The notes: generated by a model from the letters alone, not told the origin. A stretch of 15,487 nt of DNA from Bacteroidales bacterium (GCA_028684405.1 JAQUGA010000038.1:1-15487); one strand, 5' to 3'. Numbered from the stretch's first letter, positions 1 to 7,052 are shown. Numbers and translations: made by a program.

Positions 1-635
1 GGAAATGGAATTGTAAATCCAATCATTTTTGGATTTTTATCTTTCACTTCTTTATCCAAAATTTTCAACATAATATCTGTAATAACAGTATCGCGAAGAA
101 TTGCTTTTTGGATTTTTCTGAAAGAGACGTTTTGCAGAACAATTTGTTCGGCATAGCGACTAAAACCAAATCTTGAATCCACATTTTCTGCTAAAAAATC
201 TCCAATCTCTTCTACAAAAATGGAAGCCAAGAATTCGGCTTTTAGGGAAGGCGAATCTTCAAAATCAATAAGCGAATGCATTTGCATTAAATATCGCTCC
301 CCTTTGGGTAATCTATTATTCAAAATTACATTTTCAAAATCAGGATTTGACCCTTGTAAAAAGGAGATCACCGCTTCAATATTTTGGATGTATTGTTGTT
401 TGTTTTTGAGAAAGGAGCGGGAACTTTTAGAAATGTTTTTGGTTTGTATTTGCTTCAATGCGTTTATAAGTCCTTTTTCTGAAAAAAGTTCCAACAAAGT
501 CAAAAGACTAATGTCGCACTGTTCGGCTCTAAATCCATTTGTTTCCAAAAAAGGCTTCAACATTGTTGTGGCCGGATACGGACAATTCATCTGAATAAAT
601 GGGGGCGTGATGAGTAAGATATCGAGTTGTGGCAC
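1..635 (-). CDS. B12-binding radical SAM protein, N-terminal part (runs off the left edge)
   Basis: The reading frame is open from 635 to the window edge (about 211 residues), and the C-terminal part including any radical SAM CX3CX2C motif lies outside. The N-terminus reads VPQLDILLITPPFIQMNCPY, followed by PATTMLKPFLE and CDISLLTLLELF. This matches the opening beta-strand and helix of the cobalamin-binding domain in a Bacteroidota family of B12-binding radical SAM proteins that I recognise by its TPPF-Q-N-PYPAT motif. The substrate is unknown. The first ATG (590) would delete the conserved LDILLITPPF strand. The only start codon between that strand and the upstream in-frame stop is GTG at 635, so I chose it. 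It begins 23 bases after the thioesterase stop at 659, so the two genes are probably co-transcribed. The family call rests on the N-terminus only. Confidence 0.75.
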   Translation of the reverse strand, partial: MPQLDILLITPPFIQMNCPYPATTMLKPFLETNGFRAEQCDISLLTLLELFSEKGLINALKQIQTKNISKSSRSFLKNKQQYIQNIEAVISFLQGSNPDFENVILNNRLPKGERYLMQMHSLIDFEDSPSLKAEFLASIFVEEIGDFLAENVDSRFGFSRYAEQIVLQNVSFRKIQKAILRDTVITDIMLKILDKEVKDKNPKMIGFTIPF

Positions 636-658
636 CTCTTGTTTTTTTTGTAAAAAAT

Positions 659-1081
659 TTATTTTGGAAGCATCGCTGCCGTTTCTGCATTTTTTCGATC
701 TGCTTCGGTTTCAAATTCCAATTCGATGCCATGAGGCAGAGGACGGGTGTTTTCGTCAACATGAATGAAACTGATGAAACCACTAACAAGTTCTTGTTGA
801 GTTTTATTGTTGAATACTTTCACAAGCACTACCAAACTGCTTTTTCCAACGTATGCCAGTTTGCTTTCAAAACAAATACTGTCGCCGCCTTTAACGGGAT
901 ATTTGAAAGTCATGCCGTGAATTTTCAGGCAAACGATATTTTTGGGATTGAGATAAGAGGATATCGCGATAAATCCAGATTCGACAAACCACTCTGCGGT
1001 TCTGCCCGCAAAGAGAGTTCCGTGGTGGTTTAAATCTTCACTTTTGACAAGTCTGTTTGTTGAGTATAGTTTTGCAATCAT
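659..1081 (-). CDS. Hotdog-fold acyl-CoA thioesterase
   Basis: A 140-residue protein with the acyl-CoA hydrolase signature NHHGTLFAG at residues 18-26, followed by an acidic residue in the long hotdog helix (E34). The central strands VCLKIHGMTFKYPVKGGD and SSLVVLVKVF fit the fold. Members of this family hydrolyse acyl-CoA to free acid and CoA in the cytoplasm, and the chain-length preference cannot be read from sequence. The frame is open upstream to 1156, but the start at 1081 is preferred for two reasons. The family begins just before the RLV-S-DLN segment. A TAnnTTTG promoter element lies at 1095-1102, inside what would otherwise be coding sequence. The gene is followed after 23 bases by the B12-binding radical SAM gene and is probably the first gene of that operon. 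Confidence 0.85.
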   Translation of the reverse strand: MIAKLYSTNRLVKSEDLNHHGTLFAGRTAEWFVESGFIAISSYLNPKNIVCLKIHGMTFKYPVKGGDSICFESKLAYVGKSSLVVLVKVFNNKTQQELVSGFISFIHVDENTRPLPHGIELEFETEADRKNAETAAMLPK

Positions 1082-1094
1082 TTTGTTTTTTATG

Positions 1095-1102
1095 CAAAAA
1101 TA
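1095..1102 (-). promoter_or_regulatory. Bacteroidota -7 promoter element for the thioesterase operon
   Basis: On the minus strand the sequence is TATTTTTG, an exact TAnnTTTG match, 13 bases before the ATG at 1081. I see no good -33 TTG at the usual distance. The leader would be under ten bases, which is common in this phylum. Confidence 0.5.
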
Positions 1103-1195
1103 ATGGAAAAAGAGATTGGAACTTAATTTTACAACGATTACTTTTCTACCTATCAAGAGGAGTTTGAAATGTATTCGCTTGAATCAGAATGCATT

Positions 1196-1612
1196 CTAAA
1201 AGCGAATGCTCACTTCAAAATATTTTTTCCGTATAAATAAAAACGTGAGAATTGGAACCATGGCTATATATCCAAATAGAATATATAAAAGTGCCTCGGT
1301 TGGCATAATTCTCCACGGAAGCATTAAATTTAGAATAATTAAAAGAGGTAATACAAGTATTCCTGCGTCCAACCATCTGCGAAGACTCGCAAGTTGTATA
1401 TTTAAAGAGATAGGCAAATCATCAATGTTTGCGGTTATCTTTTTTGAATGTATAAAAAAAAATTCTCTTATTTTTATAGTGTTTTCTCGCTGTTCCGATG
1501 AAAGTTTTATGGCATTGGAATAATAGAGTTTGTATTTTCCATTGTTTAGAGAAATCCAAATGGGTTTATAATGTAAAATTCCTTTTTTGTGAATGTATAT
1601 TGTCTTTTTCAT
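1196..1612 (-). CDS. Unrecognised small membrane protein
   Basis: I do not recognise this 138-residue protein. The N-terminal half (1-80) is polar and basic, with strand-like stretches such as KTIYIHKKGILHY and GKYKLYYSNAIKL. The C-terminal half has two hydrophobic segments at about residues 82-99 and 107-127, consistent with a helical hairpin in the inner membrane and a basic cytoplasmic N-terminal domain. It has no cysteines or obvious catalytic motif. It stands alone: 115 bases separate it from the downstream thioesterase start, and an upstream spacer of 374 bases separates it from the YkgJ-like gene. The ATG at 1612 follows a -7 element at 1649-1656, which supports it being a real gene. 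Confidence 0.6.
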   Translation of the reverse strand: MKKTIYIHKKGILHYKPIWISLNNGKYKLYYSNAIKLSSEQRENTIKIREFFFIHSKKITANIDDLPISLNIQLASLRRWLDAGILVLPLLIILNLMLPWRIMPTEALLYILFGYIAMVPILTFLFIRKKYFEVSIRF

Positions 1613-1986
1613 AATCGTAATTTTAAGAAAAAATTATTGCATGCGAAGCAAATGTATGACAATTAATTAAGAAGTGAAGTTTATTTTGGAAAAAATGTGT
1701 TAATGATTGGCTTGTTAAATGTTGATTTTGAAATAAAGTAAGCGATAGCTTGATAACCCTTGCCTTTTGTCATGAGGTGGGTTTGCTTAAAAAAATCAAA
1801 CTAATAAATTATTGTTGTCCGATAAAAAATCAGTAAATTTCTGTAACGTAAAGATTATTTGATATTTACAGTCGTTATGAGTATATCTATTTTCTCCTTT
1901 TCTAGGAGGAGAGGGGGAAAAATCGAAAATTATTGGGCAATAGTATTACTAAATTACGAACTTCTGATTTTTTTTACTTTATCTAA
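1613..1986. other. Intergenic spacer, 374 bases
   Basis: Besides the -7 element at 1649-1656, the spacer holds a short hairpin at 1894-1908 (CTCCT, five-base loop, AGGAG) in a purine-rich tract that continues as GAGGGGG. This looks like a degenerate intergenic palindrome. I see no coding sequence or RNA gene, and no convincing terminator for the YkgJ-like gene. Confidence 0.5.
1649..1656 (-). promoter_or_regulatory. Candidate -7 promoter element for the small membrane protein
   Basis: The minus strand reads TACATTTG, an exact TAnnTTTG match, 36 bases upstream of the ATG at 1612. No clear -33 element is seen. Confidence 0.45.
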
Positions 1987-2247
1987 TCAGTTCTCTTCCA
2001 GTTCTTTCATAATCTTCATGGCTTCTTCTGAATTTTTTCCGCAAATAATGGGGTCGAATTTGAAGTTTTTACAAACTTCGGGGCGTTCTACGGAATCAAT
2101 TAGTTTGCACAGTAGATTTTCATCCAAATAATAGCATCTTTCGCCCGCTTTTTTGCCATTTTTCCGGATGCCAATGGGAGATGAAATGGAAGGGGCAATG
2201 CAGCAAGCACCGCATCCTGGGCGGCAAAGATGGTTTTTGTCTGTCAT
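1987..2247 (-). CDS. YkgJ-family cysteine-cluster protein
   Basis: An 86-residue protein with eight cysteines at residues 8, 12, 15, 16, 38, 47, 59 and 69. The arrangement is C-X3-C-X2-CC near the N-terminus, then CYYLDENLLCKL, then RPEVCKNF. This is the pattern of the YkgJ/UPF0153 family, thought to bind zinc or an iron-sulfur cluster, whose biochemical role is not established. The length is typical of the short Bacteroidota members. Its ATG overlaps the helicase stop codon by ATGA (2244-2247), so translation is very likely coupled to the helicase gene. A role linked to the helicase is only inferred from that coupling. Confidence 0.85.
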   Translation of the reverse strand: MTDKNHLCRPGCGACCIAPSISSPIGIRKNGKKAGERCYYLDENLLCKLIDSVERPEVCKNFKFDPIICGKNSEEAMKIMKELEEN

Positions 2248-4538
2248 TCGGAAGTTTGTTCAAAAGCAGCCAAGGCAATTCTAATTTCGTTGTACGAATA
2301 TTTGTCACCCAGTATTTCTCTGACCGCTGTGGCTGTTTTGTAGTCAGCATTGCGACAAACGTTCAGGATTTCGTCAATTTTGTCTTGAGAAAGAAAATCG
2401 GTGGCTGGGATTTTCCCTGCTTTGATGTATAAAGTCAGATGTCCGAAAATAGTAGTATGAACCAAACCCCTTTCCAGGGCAATCTCTTCAATTGATTTTC
2501 CAGATAAATAAAGCTCGTAAGATATTTGATGCGAAGGGATTTTTGGTTCTTTGGGCTCTTTGGTTTTCTTTTTCCGAGGTTTCGACTTTTTATTTTTTAT
2601 CTTTTCTATTTCATAAAGAGCACTTATACGAATAGAATTGAGCTTTTTTGAGCGGTTTACATGAAATTCAGACTTGCATAATTCCGCAATATTGACTTCC
2701 GATCCAAACATAATATTTCTGCAAATGGCTGCACAAGAGCTTATTCCTTGAAGAATATCGAAGGTCATTTTTTCGAGATTGATAATCTCTTCGGTATAGT
2801 CCACAAGTTCTTCATTGGTGGCTGTTTCGTCAATTCTTTCAATCATCAAATTGGACACATTCGAAAGTTTTTTGCTAAAATAGCTTTCGGCAGCCAAGCA
2901 ACGTTCCATAATGCGATCGAAACTTTGAACCGTTCTGTTTTGTGCATAATTCCGAATCTGTTTGTCAAATTTTTCGGATACATCCAAAAGTTCTTCGGTC
3001 TCTTTAAAAATCAATTTGCTAAAATCCAAGCATTCATCCTTAAAAAGAGCATTTTCGTTTTCCATAAAACGCTCGTGATGCAGCTTTACTTCCTGAAAAA
3101 GTTTCAACATTATAAATTTATCAAGAATCAGTTTTACAACATAATTGAATCGTTCACTTTCAAGAATTGGAAGCAATTGTTTTTCTTCCATTTTTTGATT
3201 GGAATAGTCGCTTACTTTTTGATCAATTTTTAAACTGTCAAAGTTTATTTTGCTTTTCAAAATCAGCCCTTTTAGTCCGGTAAGTCGCGAAAGTGCGACA
3301 TAAATTTGCCCTGACGCAAAAGATTCCGAAATATCTAAAACCGCTTTTTCAAAAGTAAGTCCTTGACTTTTATGAACCGTAATAGCCCATGCTAATTTCA
3401 ACGGAAAATGAGTGAATTTGCCGACTACAACTTCTGTAATTTCTTGAGTTTGCTCATTTAGTTCATATCGTATATTTTCCCAAGTATATTTTTCAACAAC
3501 AATAGGATCATCCGAATCTTCAGTGGTCACTTCAATAGTCTTGTCTGAAAGTTTGCTGATGATTCCAATTTTTCCGTTAAAGAAAAGTCCTTGTCCACTG
3601 GGATCGTTTTTAATAAACATAACCTGAGCTCCCATTTTTAGCGTAAGTCTTTCATCTATTGGGAATTGATGTTCTGGAAAATTGTCTTCAACGTCTGCAT
3701 AAAAATGAAATTCTTTACTAATCAAACTGTCTAAAAAGTTTTGATTAATATCATCTGCTTTTTTATTGTGGGTCGTAATGGTAATGGTTCTGTCTGCATG
3801 CGTTGTTTTGTGAAAAGGCATATAATGCTGATTGAGTATTTCCATCTCTTCGGCATTAATTTTTCCTTGCCGAATATTATTTAGCATGGAAATAAATACA
3901 GGATCGTGTTGCCGAAAAATCTTATCCAATTCGATGTAGATAGGTGGTTTTTTCTTTAGCACGAGCGAATCGAAGAAGAACATACTGTCGTAATAATCCT
4001 TTAAAATTCGCCATTCGTTTTCTTTCACTACAGGCGGAAGTTGGAGCATATCGCCGATAAAAAGCACTTGCACGCCACCAAAAGCTTCGTTGTGCCGATG
4101 CCGAACGTGTTTTAAAACCAAGTCGATGGCATCAATGGTGTCGGCTCTAAGCATGCTCACTTCGTCAATAATCAGCAATTCGAGTTGACGGATAATTTGT
4201 CTTTTTTTGTCTCGTATTTGTAATTGTTTGATCAGCGAAATGGGGTCTGTCATCTTAAAATCAGGAGCTTCCGAAAAAGCATGCGGTTTGGGAACATAAT
4301 TTCCAAAAGGCAATTGAAAAAAAGAGTGAATTGTTACGCCGCCCGCATTAATAGCTGCAATACCTGTTGGAGCAACCACAATCGTGTTTTTATACGTGTT
4401 TTGTTTCAACGCTCGCAAGAAGGTCGTTTTTCCCGTTCCCGCTCTTCCGGTAAGGAAGATGTTTCGTTCGGATTGATTGATGAAATCTGTCGCAATTTTT
4501 ACCGGATTTGTCATCAAAATAGCATCTTTACTCGTCAT
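2244..4538 (-). CDS. Pif1/RecD2-like superfamily 1 helicase with C-terminal helix-turn-helix domain
   Basis: A 764-residue ATP-dependent DNA helicase of superfamily 1. Visible motifs are: Walker A GRAGTGKTT at 31-39; APTGIAAINAGGVTIHSFF (motif Ia region) at 56-74; Walker B LLIIDEVSML at 121-130; IGDMLQLPPV (motif III) at 161-170; ITVHKSQGLTFEKAVLDI at 386-403; and IYVALSRLTGLKG (motif VI, with the arginine finger) at 412-424. The middle region (about 440-650) is rich in charged helices. A lysine- and proline-rich linker (about 655-680) leads to a C-terminal segment containing SIEEIALERGLVHTTIFGHL, which matches the helicase-associated HTH domain (HTH_40 type). This Pif1-plus-HTH layout is frequent in Bacteroidota. 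The likely role is unwinding of DNA or resolution of replication obstacles, but no specific substrate can be assigned. Translation may start at 4538, or at a second ATG eight codons later. It is coupled to the YkgJ-like gene downstream. Confidence 0.92.
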   Translation of the reverse strand: MTSKDAILMTNPVKIATDFINQSERNIFLTGRAGTGKTTFLRALKQNTYKNTIVVAPTGIAAINAGGVTIHSFFQLPFGNYVPKPHAFSEAPDFKMTDPISLIKQLQIRDKKRQIIRQLELLIIDEVSMLRADTIDAIDLVLKHVRHRHNEAFGGVQVLFIGDMLQLPPVVKENEWRILKDYYDSMFFFDSLVLKKKPPIYIELDKIFRQHDPVFISMLNNIRQGKINAEEMEILNQHYMPFHKTTHADRTITITTHNKKADDINQNFLDSLISKEFHFYADVEDNFPEHQFPIDERLTLKMGAQVMFIKNDPSGQGLFFNGKIGIISKLSDKTIEVTTEDSDDPIVVEKYTWENIRYELNEQTQEITEVVVGKFTHFPLKLAWAITVHKSQGLTFEKAVLDISESFASGQIYVALSRLTGLKGLILKSKINFDSLKIDQKVSDYSNQKMEEKQLLPILESERFNYVVKLILDKFIMLKLFQEVKLHHERFMENENALFKDECLDFSKLIFKETEELLDVSEKFDKQIRNYAQNRTVQSFDRIMERCLAAESYFSKKLSNVSNLMIERIDETATNEELVDYTEEIINLEKMTFDILQGISSCAAICRNIMFGSEVNIAELCKSEFHVNRSKKLNSIRISALYEIEKIKNKKSKPRKKKTKEPKEPKIPSHQISYELYLSGKSIEEIALERGLVHTTIFGHLTLYIKAGKIPATDFLSQDKIDEILNVCRNADYKTATAVREILGDKYSYNEIRIALAAFEQTSE

Positions 4539-4672
4539 ATATAATTAAGGTAATAAAATTGATATCGCACTATTGTATTTGCAAAAAAAACTGTGTGTTT
4601 GATAAGAAAATGTCAAATTTTAGGCTTTCGTAGCAACGAAGAAGTTGGCGTTTTCTTGCATACACTAAATAC

Positions 4673-4680
4673 CAAAATTA
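4673..4680 (-). promoter_or_regulatory. Possible -7 element upstream of the helicase
   Basis: The minus strand reads TAATTTTG (TAnnTTTG), with a TTTG 16 bases further upstream, which is a little closer than usual. It would give a leader of about 130 bases for the helicase mRNA, so this is tentative. Confidence 0.25.
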
Positions 4681-4761
4681 CACATTTTGTTTAAACCAAA
4701 ATGAAATAATGTTTTTTTATTTTTTGGATTATTTGAAGTATAAATCTAAAAAATGGAATCT

Positions 4762-4794
4762 CTTTTGGTCGTTGCGGAGCCGAACGCCCAAAAG
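4762..4794. repeat. Interrupted hairpin
   Basis: Arms CTTTTGG and CCAAAAG enclose a second arm pair, CGTT and AACG, separated by one unpaired base on each side (T and C). The apical loop is nine bases. It is probably an intergenic palindromic element and lacks the T-run needed for a convincing terminator. Confidence 0.6.
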
Positions 4795-4829
4795 TAAAGA
4801 ATGCTCAATTCGTTTCACTCTAAAAATGG

Positions 4830-4858
4830 CAGATTCCGAAACAAGTTCGGAATGACCC
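4830..4858. repeat. Palindromic intergenic repeat, copy 1
   Basis: Stem arms TTCCGAA and TTCGGAA flank the loop ACAAG. A 29-base unit is identical to 4940-4968. Confidence 0.85.
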
Positions 4859-4869
4859 CTGTGTGTCAT

Positions 4870-4883
4870 AAGTTCGGAATGAC
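4870..4883. repeat. Palindromic intergenic repeat, half copy
   Basis: AAGTTCGGAATGAC matches only the right half of the unit at 4830-4858. The left arm is missing, so it cannot form the hairpin alone. Confidence 0.7.
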
Positions 4884-4897
4884 TGCAACAGTAAACA

Positions 4898-4924
4898 GTC
4901 ACCCTGAACTTGTTTCAGGGTCTG
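4898..4924. repeat. Palindromic intergenic repeat, inverted variant copy
   Basis: Read on the minus strand, this has the same 27-base layout as copy 1 with the same ACAAG loop and the same flanks (CAGA and TGAC). Its arms are CCCTGAA and TTCAGGG. Three of the seven stem pairs differ from copy 1, and both sides change together so pairing is kept. Confidence 0.8.
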
Positions 4925-4939
4925 AAACTACCGTAACAA

Positions 4940-4968
4940 CAGATTCCGAAACAAGTTCGGAATGACCC
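4940..4968. repeat. Palindromic intergenic repeat, copy 2
   Basis: This is identical over 29 bases to 4830-4858, with stem arms TTCCGAA and TTCGGAA and loop ACAAG. It sits about 65 bases before the prenyltransferase start. Confidence 0.85.
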
Positions 4969-5010
4969 ATCAAGATCAACACTAAATATCCTTTTCTTCC
5001 ATAAAAAATG

Positions 5011-5018
5011 TATTTTTG
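5011..5018 (+). promoter_or_regulatory. -7 promoter element for the prenyltransferase operon
   Basis: TATTTTTG is an exact TAnnTTTG match ending 14 bases before the ATG at 5033, leaving a leader of about ten bases. No clear -33 TTG is present. Confidence 0.5.
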
Positions 5019-5032
5019 TCAAAAAAATAGAA

Positions 5033-5902
5033 ATGACAAGCATTAAAGATTGGTCTTCCTTAGTCAAAATAAGCCATTTAATTTTTTCACTGCCTTTTGC
5101 TTTTATCGGATTTGGATTGGCGTATGTTTCCTTTGCACAAAATTTTAATTTGTATTTATTATTATATGTTTTCTTGGCTGTGTTTTTTGCTCGAAACGCT
5201 GCTATGGCTTTTAATCGTATTGTGGATAGGGAATTTGATGCCCGCAACGAGCGAACTAAAAATAGAGAAATTCCAGCACAAAAAATCAAGCATACTTCTG
5301 CCTTGGCTTTTGTGGGTCTGAATTCCGTTCTTTTTATTTTAGTGACTTTTTTCATTAATACTCTTTGTTTTTATCTTTCATTTGTGGCTTTGGCTGTGAT
5401 TTTAGGATACAGCTACAGCAAACGTTTTACCTATTTGTCTCACTATTTTCTGGGAATGTCATTGGCAATCGCACCCATGGGAGCCTATTTGACTTTATCT
5501 GGTACATTTGATTTGGTGCCGATTTTGATTTCATTTGCAGTACTGTTTTGGGTTTCGGGTTTTGATATTTTATACTCTTTGCAAGATGAAGAATTTGATA
5601 AGGAGCAAAACTTACATTCTGTTCCTGCTCGTTTTGGAAGAAAGAAAGCTCTAAACATCGCCCGAATTGGGCATCTATTGAGTGTTTTGATGCTTTTGAC
5701 AGCAGCAGTTTTGATGGATGCTGGAATATGGAATTACATTGGACTTGCCCTTTTTTCTGCTATTTTATTGTATGAACATTCTATTGTTAAAGTTCACGAT
5801 ATCAGCAGGGTAAACTTTGCTTTTGCTTTTTTAAATGGAATGGCTGGAATTGTGTATGCAACATTTTTCCTATTTGACTTGTTTGTGTTTTATATATTTT
5901 AA
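5033..5902 (+). CDS. ubiA: UbiA-family polyprenyltransferase (4-hydroxybenzoate prenyltransferase-like)
   Basis: A 289-residue integral membrane protein with about eight hydrophobic segments. The two aspartate-rich prenyl-diphosphate/Mg binding motifs are present: NRIVDREFDARN at 61-72 (D65, D69), and DILYSLQDEEFD at 178-189 (D178, D185, D189). The segment FFARNAAMAFNRIVDREFDA with RNERTKNREIP after it is characteristic of the UbiA-like 4-hydroxybenzoate prenyltransferase group. In bacteria lacking ubiquinone, that group is linked to menaquinone synthesis by the futalosine route (MqnP). The enzyme would transfer a polyprenyl chain to an aromatic acid in the inner membrane. I cannot tell which substrate applies here, because no other quinone genes are in the window. 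The symbol is for the family. The downstream DUF6132-like gene follows after 11 bases. Confidence 0.88.
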   Translation: MTSIKDWSSLVKISHLIFSLPFAFIGFGLAYVSFAQNFNLYLLLYVFLAVFFARNAAMAFNRIVDREFDARNERTKNREIPAQKIKHTSALAFVGLNSVLFILVTFFINTLCFYLSFVALAVILGYSYSKRFTYLSHYFLGMSLAIAPMGAYLTLSGTFDLVPILISFAVLFWVSGFDILYSLQDEEFDKEQNLHSVPARFGRKKALNIARIGHLLSVLMLLTAAVLMDAGIWNYIGLALFSAILLYEHSIVKVHDISRVNFAFAFLNGMAGIVYATFFLFDLFVFYIF

Positions 5903-5913
5903 AAATAAAGATT

Positions 5914-6141
5914 ATGAAAGAGTTTTTTGAAAAGAACTTTAAAATCCCTCATATTGTAGGAATCGTTATAGGTGCAATCCTTGGTTTTGCTTATTACTAT
6001 TATATTGGATGCGTTTCGGGAACATGTGCTATCAAATCAAATCCATATCTGATGATTCTTTATGGGGCTTTGATTGGCTATTTCGTCACGGATTTCCTTT
6101 GGATAATGATAAAAAAACTAAAGAAAGATTCTGATAAATAG
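5914..6141 (+). CDS. DUF6132-like two-helix membrane protein
   Basis: A 75-residue protein with hydrophobic segments at about 11-31 and 45-66 and a lysine-rich C-terminus. Between the helices is YYYYIGCVSGTCAIKSNPY, with cysteines at 33 and 38. This resembles the small Bacteroidota family DUF6132 (aromatic run, then IGC-SGTC-I-S-P). Its function is unknown. The paired cysteines at the membrane surface could bind a metal or form a disulfide, but that is inference. It starts 11 bases after the prenyltransferase stop, so it is almost certainly in the same transcript. Confidence 0.75.
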   Translation: MKEFFEKNFKIPHIVGIVIGAILGFAYYYYIGCVSGTCAIKSNPYLMILYGALIGYFVTDFLWIMIKKLKKDSDK

Positions 6142-6153
6142 ATTTAAAAATCC

Positions 6154-6184
6154 TTGCACTTTCTTTTTTAATACTGTATATTTG
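6154..6184 (+). promoter_or_regulatory. Complete Bacteroidota-type promoter for the patatin gene
   Basis: The -33 element TTG is at 6154-6156 and the -7 element TATATTTG at 6177-6184, with 20 bases between them. This is the best-formed promoter in the window, lying between the DUF6132-like stop (6141) and the patatin start (6204). Transcription should begin around 6188-6191. Confidence 0.7.
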
Positions 6185-6192
6185 ATAAAAAT

Positions 6193-6197
6193 GGAGG
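6193..6197 (+). promoter_or_regulatory. Shine-Dalgarno sequence of the patatin gene
   Basis: GGAGG ends six bases before the TTG start at 6204. Such a strong site is rare among the other genes here, and it decides the non-ATG start. Confidence 0.6.
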
Positions 6198-6203
6198 TTA
6201 GTT

Positions 6204-7052
6204 TTGTTAAATAATAAGGTTTCTTTGGTTTTATCGAGTGGGGGAGCAAGAGGTATTTCCCAAATTGGAGTGATAGAAGAGCTCGAACGAAGAGGTTATT
6301 CCATCTCTTCCATTGCTGGATGTTCTATTGGTGCGATGGTGGGTGGAATTTATGCTTCTGGAAAATTGCCCGAGTTTAAAGACTGGTTGTTAAGTTTGAC
6401 CAAAATGGAGATTTTCCGGTTGATGGATTTTTCATTCAACCGCAAAGGCTTTTTAAAAGCAGAGAAGGTTTTTGAAAAAATCAATCCATTTATTTCTCAG
6501 AAAAACATTGAGGATCTTCCCATTCACTTCGCTGCAGTGGCTACTGATATCTATAACAATAAGGAAATTTGCTTTGCTAAAGCGTCTCTTACCAAAGCCA
6601 TACGAGCCTCCGTAGCCATTCCTGTTTTTATTCAAGCAAGGGGAGCAGAAGATGCCATTTTGGTGGATGGAGGAGTAATGAATCCTTTGCCCATAAATCG
6701 AGTTGTTAGAAGTCATAATGATGTTCTGATAGCGGTGAATGTCAACGATTTAAGCAGTGATAATATTCTTTTTGAATCGAAATTTAAAAAAGATATAGCC
6801 AAAAAGTCAATTCCTAAGGATATTGGATTGTTTGATATTATGAATATGTCGTTTGAATTAACGATAAGTCAGTTGGTGAACTACTCTTTAAAGGAAAACA
6901 AACCCGATTTATTAATTCAAATCCCTCGTAACTGTGCTGGAACTTTTGAATTTTACAGTGCTGAAAAACTAATAGAGATGGGGCGTTTTGCAGCAAAACA
7001 TTATTTGGATGAATTTGAAAAAGAAAAAGATATTCCGAAAATTGAATTTTGA
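6204..7052 (+). CDS. Patatin-like phospholipase / lipid acyl hydrolase
   Basis: A 282-residue single-domain patatin protein with a Ser-Asp catalytic dyad. It has the oxyanion-hole glycine loop SSGGARG (11-17), the nucleophile elbow GCSIG (39-43, Ser41) and the aspartate motif DGG (155-157, Asp155). The family cleaves acyl chains from phospholipids or other lipids. No signal peptide is visible, so it is probably cytoplasmic, like the short bacterial RssA/YlbK-type members. The start is TTG at 6204. No in-frame ATG lies nearby, and the chosen start places the SLVLSSGGARG strand about where the family has it. The ATG at 6191 is in another frame and ends after seven codons. The gene has its own promoter, so it is at most loosely tied to the prenyltransferase operon. 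It ends before a strong shared terminator. Confidence 0.9.
   Translation: MLNNKVSLVLSSGGARGISQIGVIEELERRGYSISSIAGCSIGAMVGGIYASGKLPEFKDWLLSLTKMEIFRLMDFSFNRKGFLKAEKVFEKINPFISQKNIEDLPIHFAAVATDIYNNKEICFAKASLTKAIRASVAIPVFIQARGAEDAILVDGGVMNPLPINRVVRSHNDVLIAVNVNDLSSDNILFESKFKKDIAKKSIPKDIGLFDIMNMSFELTISQLVNYSLKENKPDLLIQIPRNCAGTFEFYSAEKLIEMGRFAAKHYLDEFEKEKDIPKIEF

Larger units (their letters stand above)
4539..5032. other. Repeat-rich intergenic spacer, 494 bases
   Basis: This lies between the divergently oriented helicase and prenyltransferase genes. It contains a strong hairpin (4762-4794), a cluster of palindromic repeats (4830-4968) and the prenyltransferase -7 element (5011-5018). I see no protein-coding gene or known RNA in it. 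The frames open across the repeats have no coding character. Confidence 0.6.

Noticed and set aside
529..789. An 86-codon minus-strand ORF spanning the thioesterase and radical SAM junction
   Set aside because: It is in the third frame. The two genes on either side have recognisable motifs in the other two frames, and this one has none.
1964..1990. A possible terminator hairpin (CTGATT and AATCAG) at the end of the cysteine-cluster gene
   Set aside because: It has only six pairs, a 15-base loop, overlap with the stop codon and no GC-rich core.
1859..2131. A 90-codon plus-strand ORF
   Set aside because: It lies opposite the cysteine-cluster gene, whose eight conserved cysteines and stop/start coupling mark the minus strand as coding.
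4915..5355. A 146-codon minus-strand ORF crossing the repeats
   Set aside because: It overlaps the UbiA-type gene, which has both aspartate motifs, and includes hairpin repeats in its C-terminal part.
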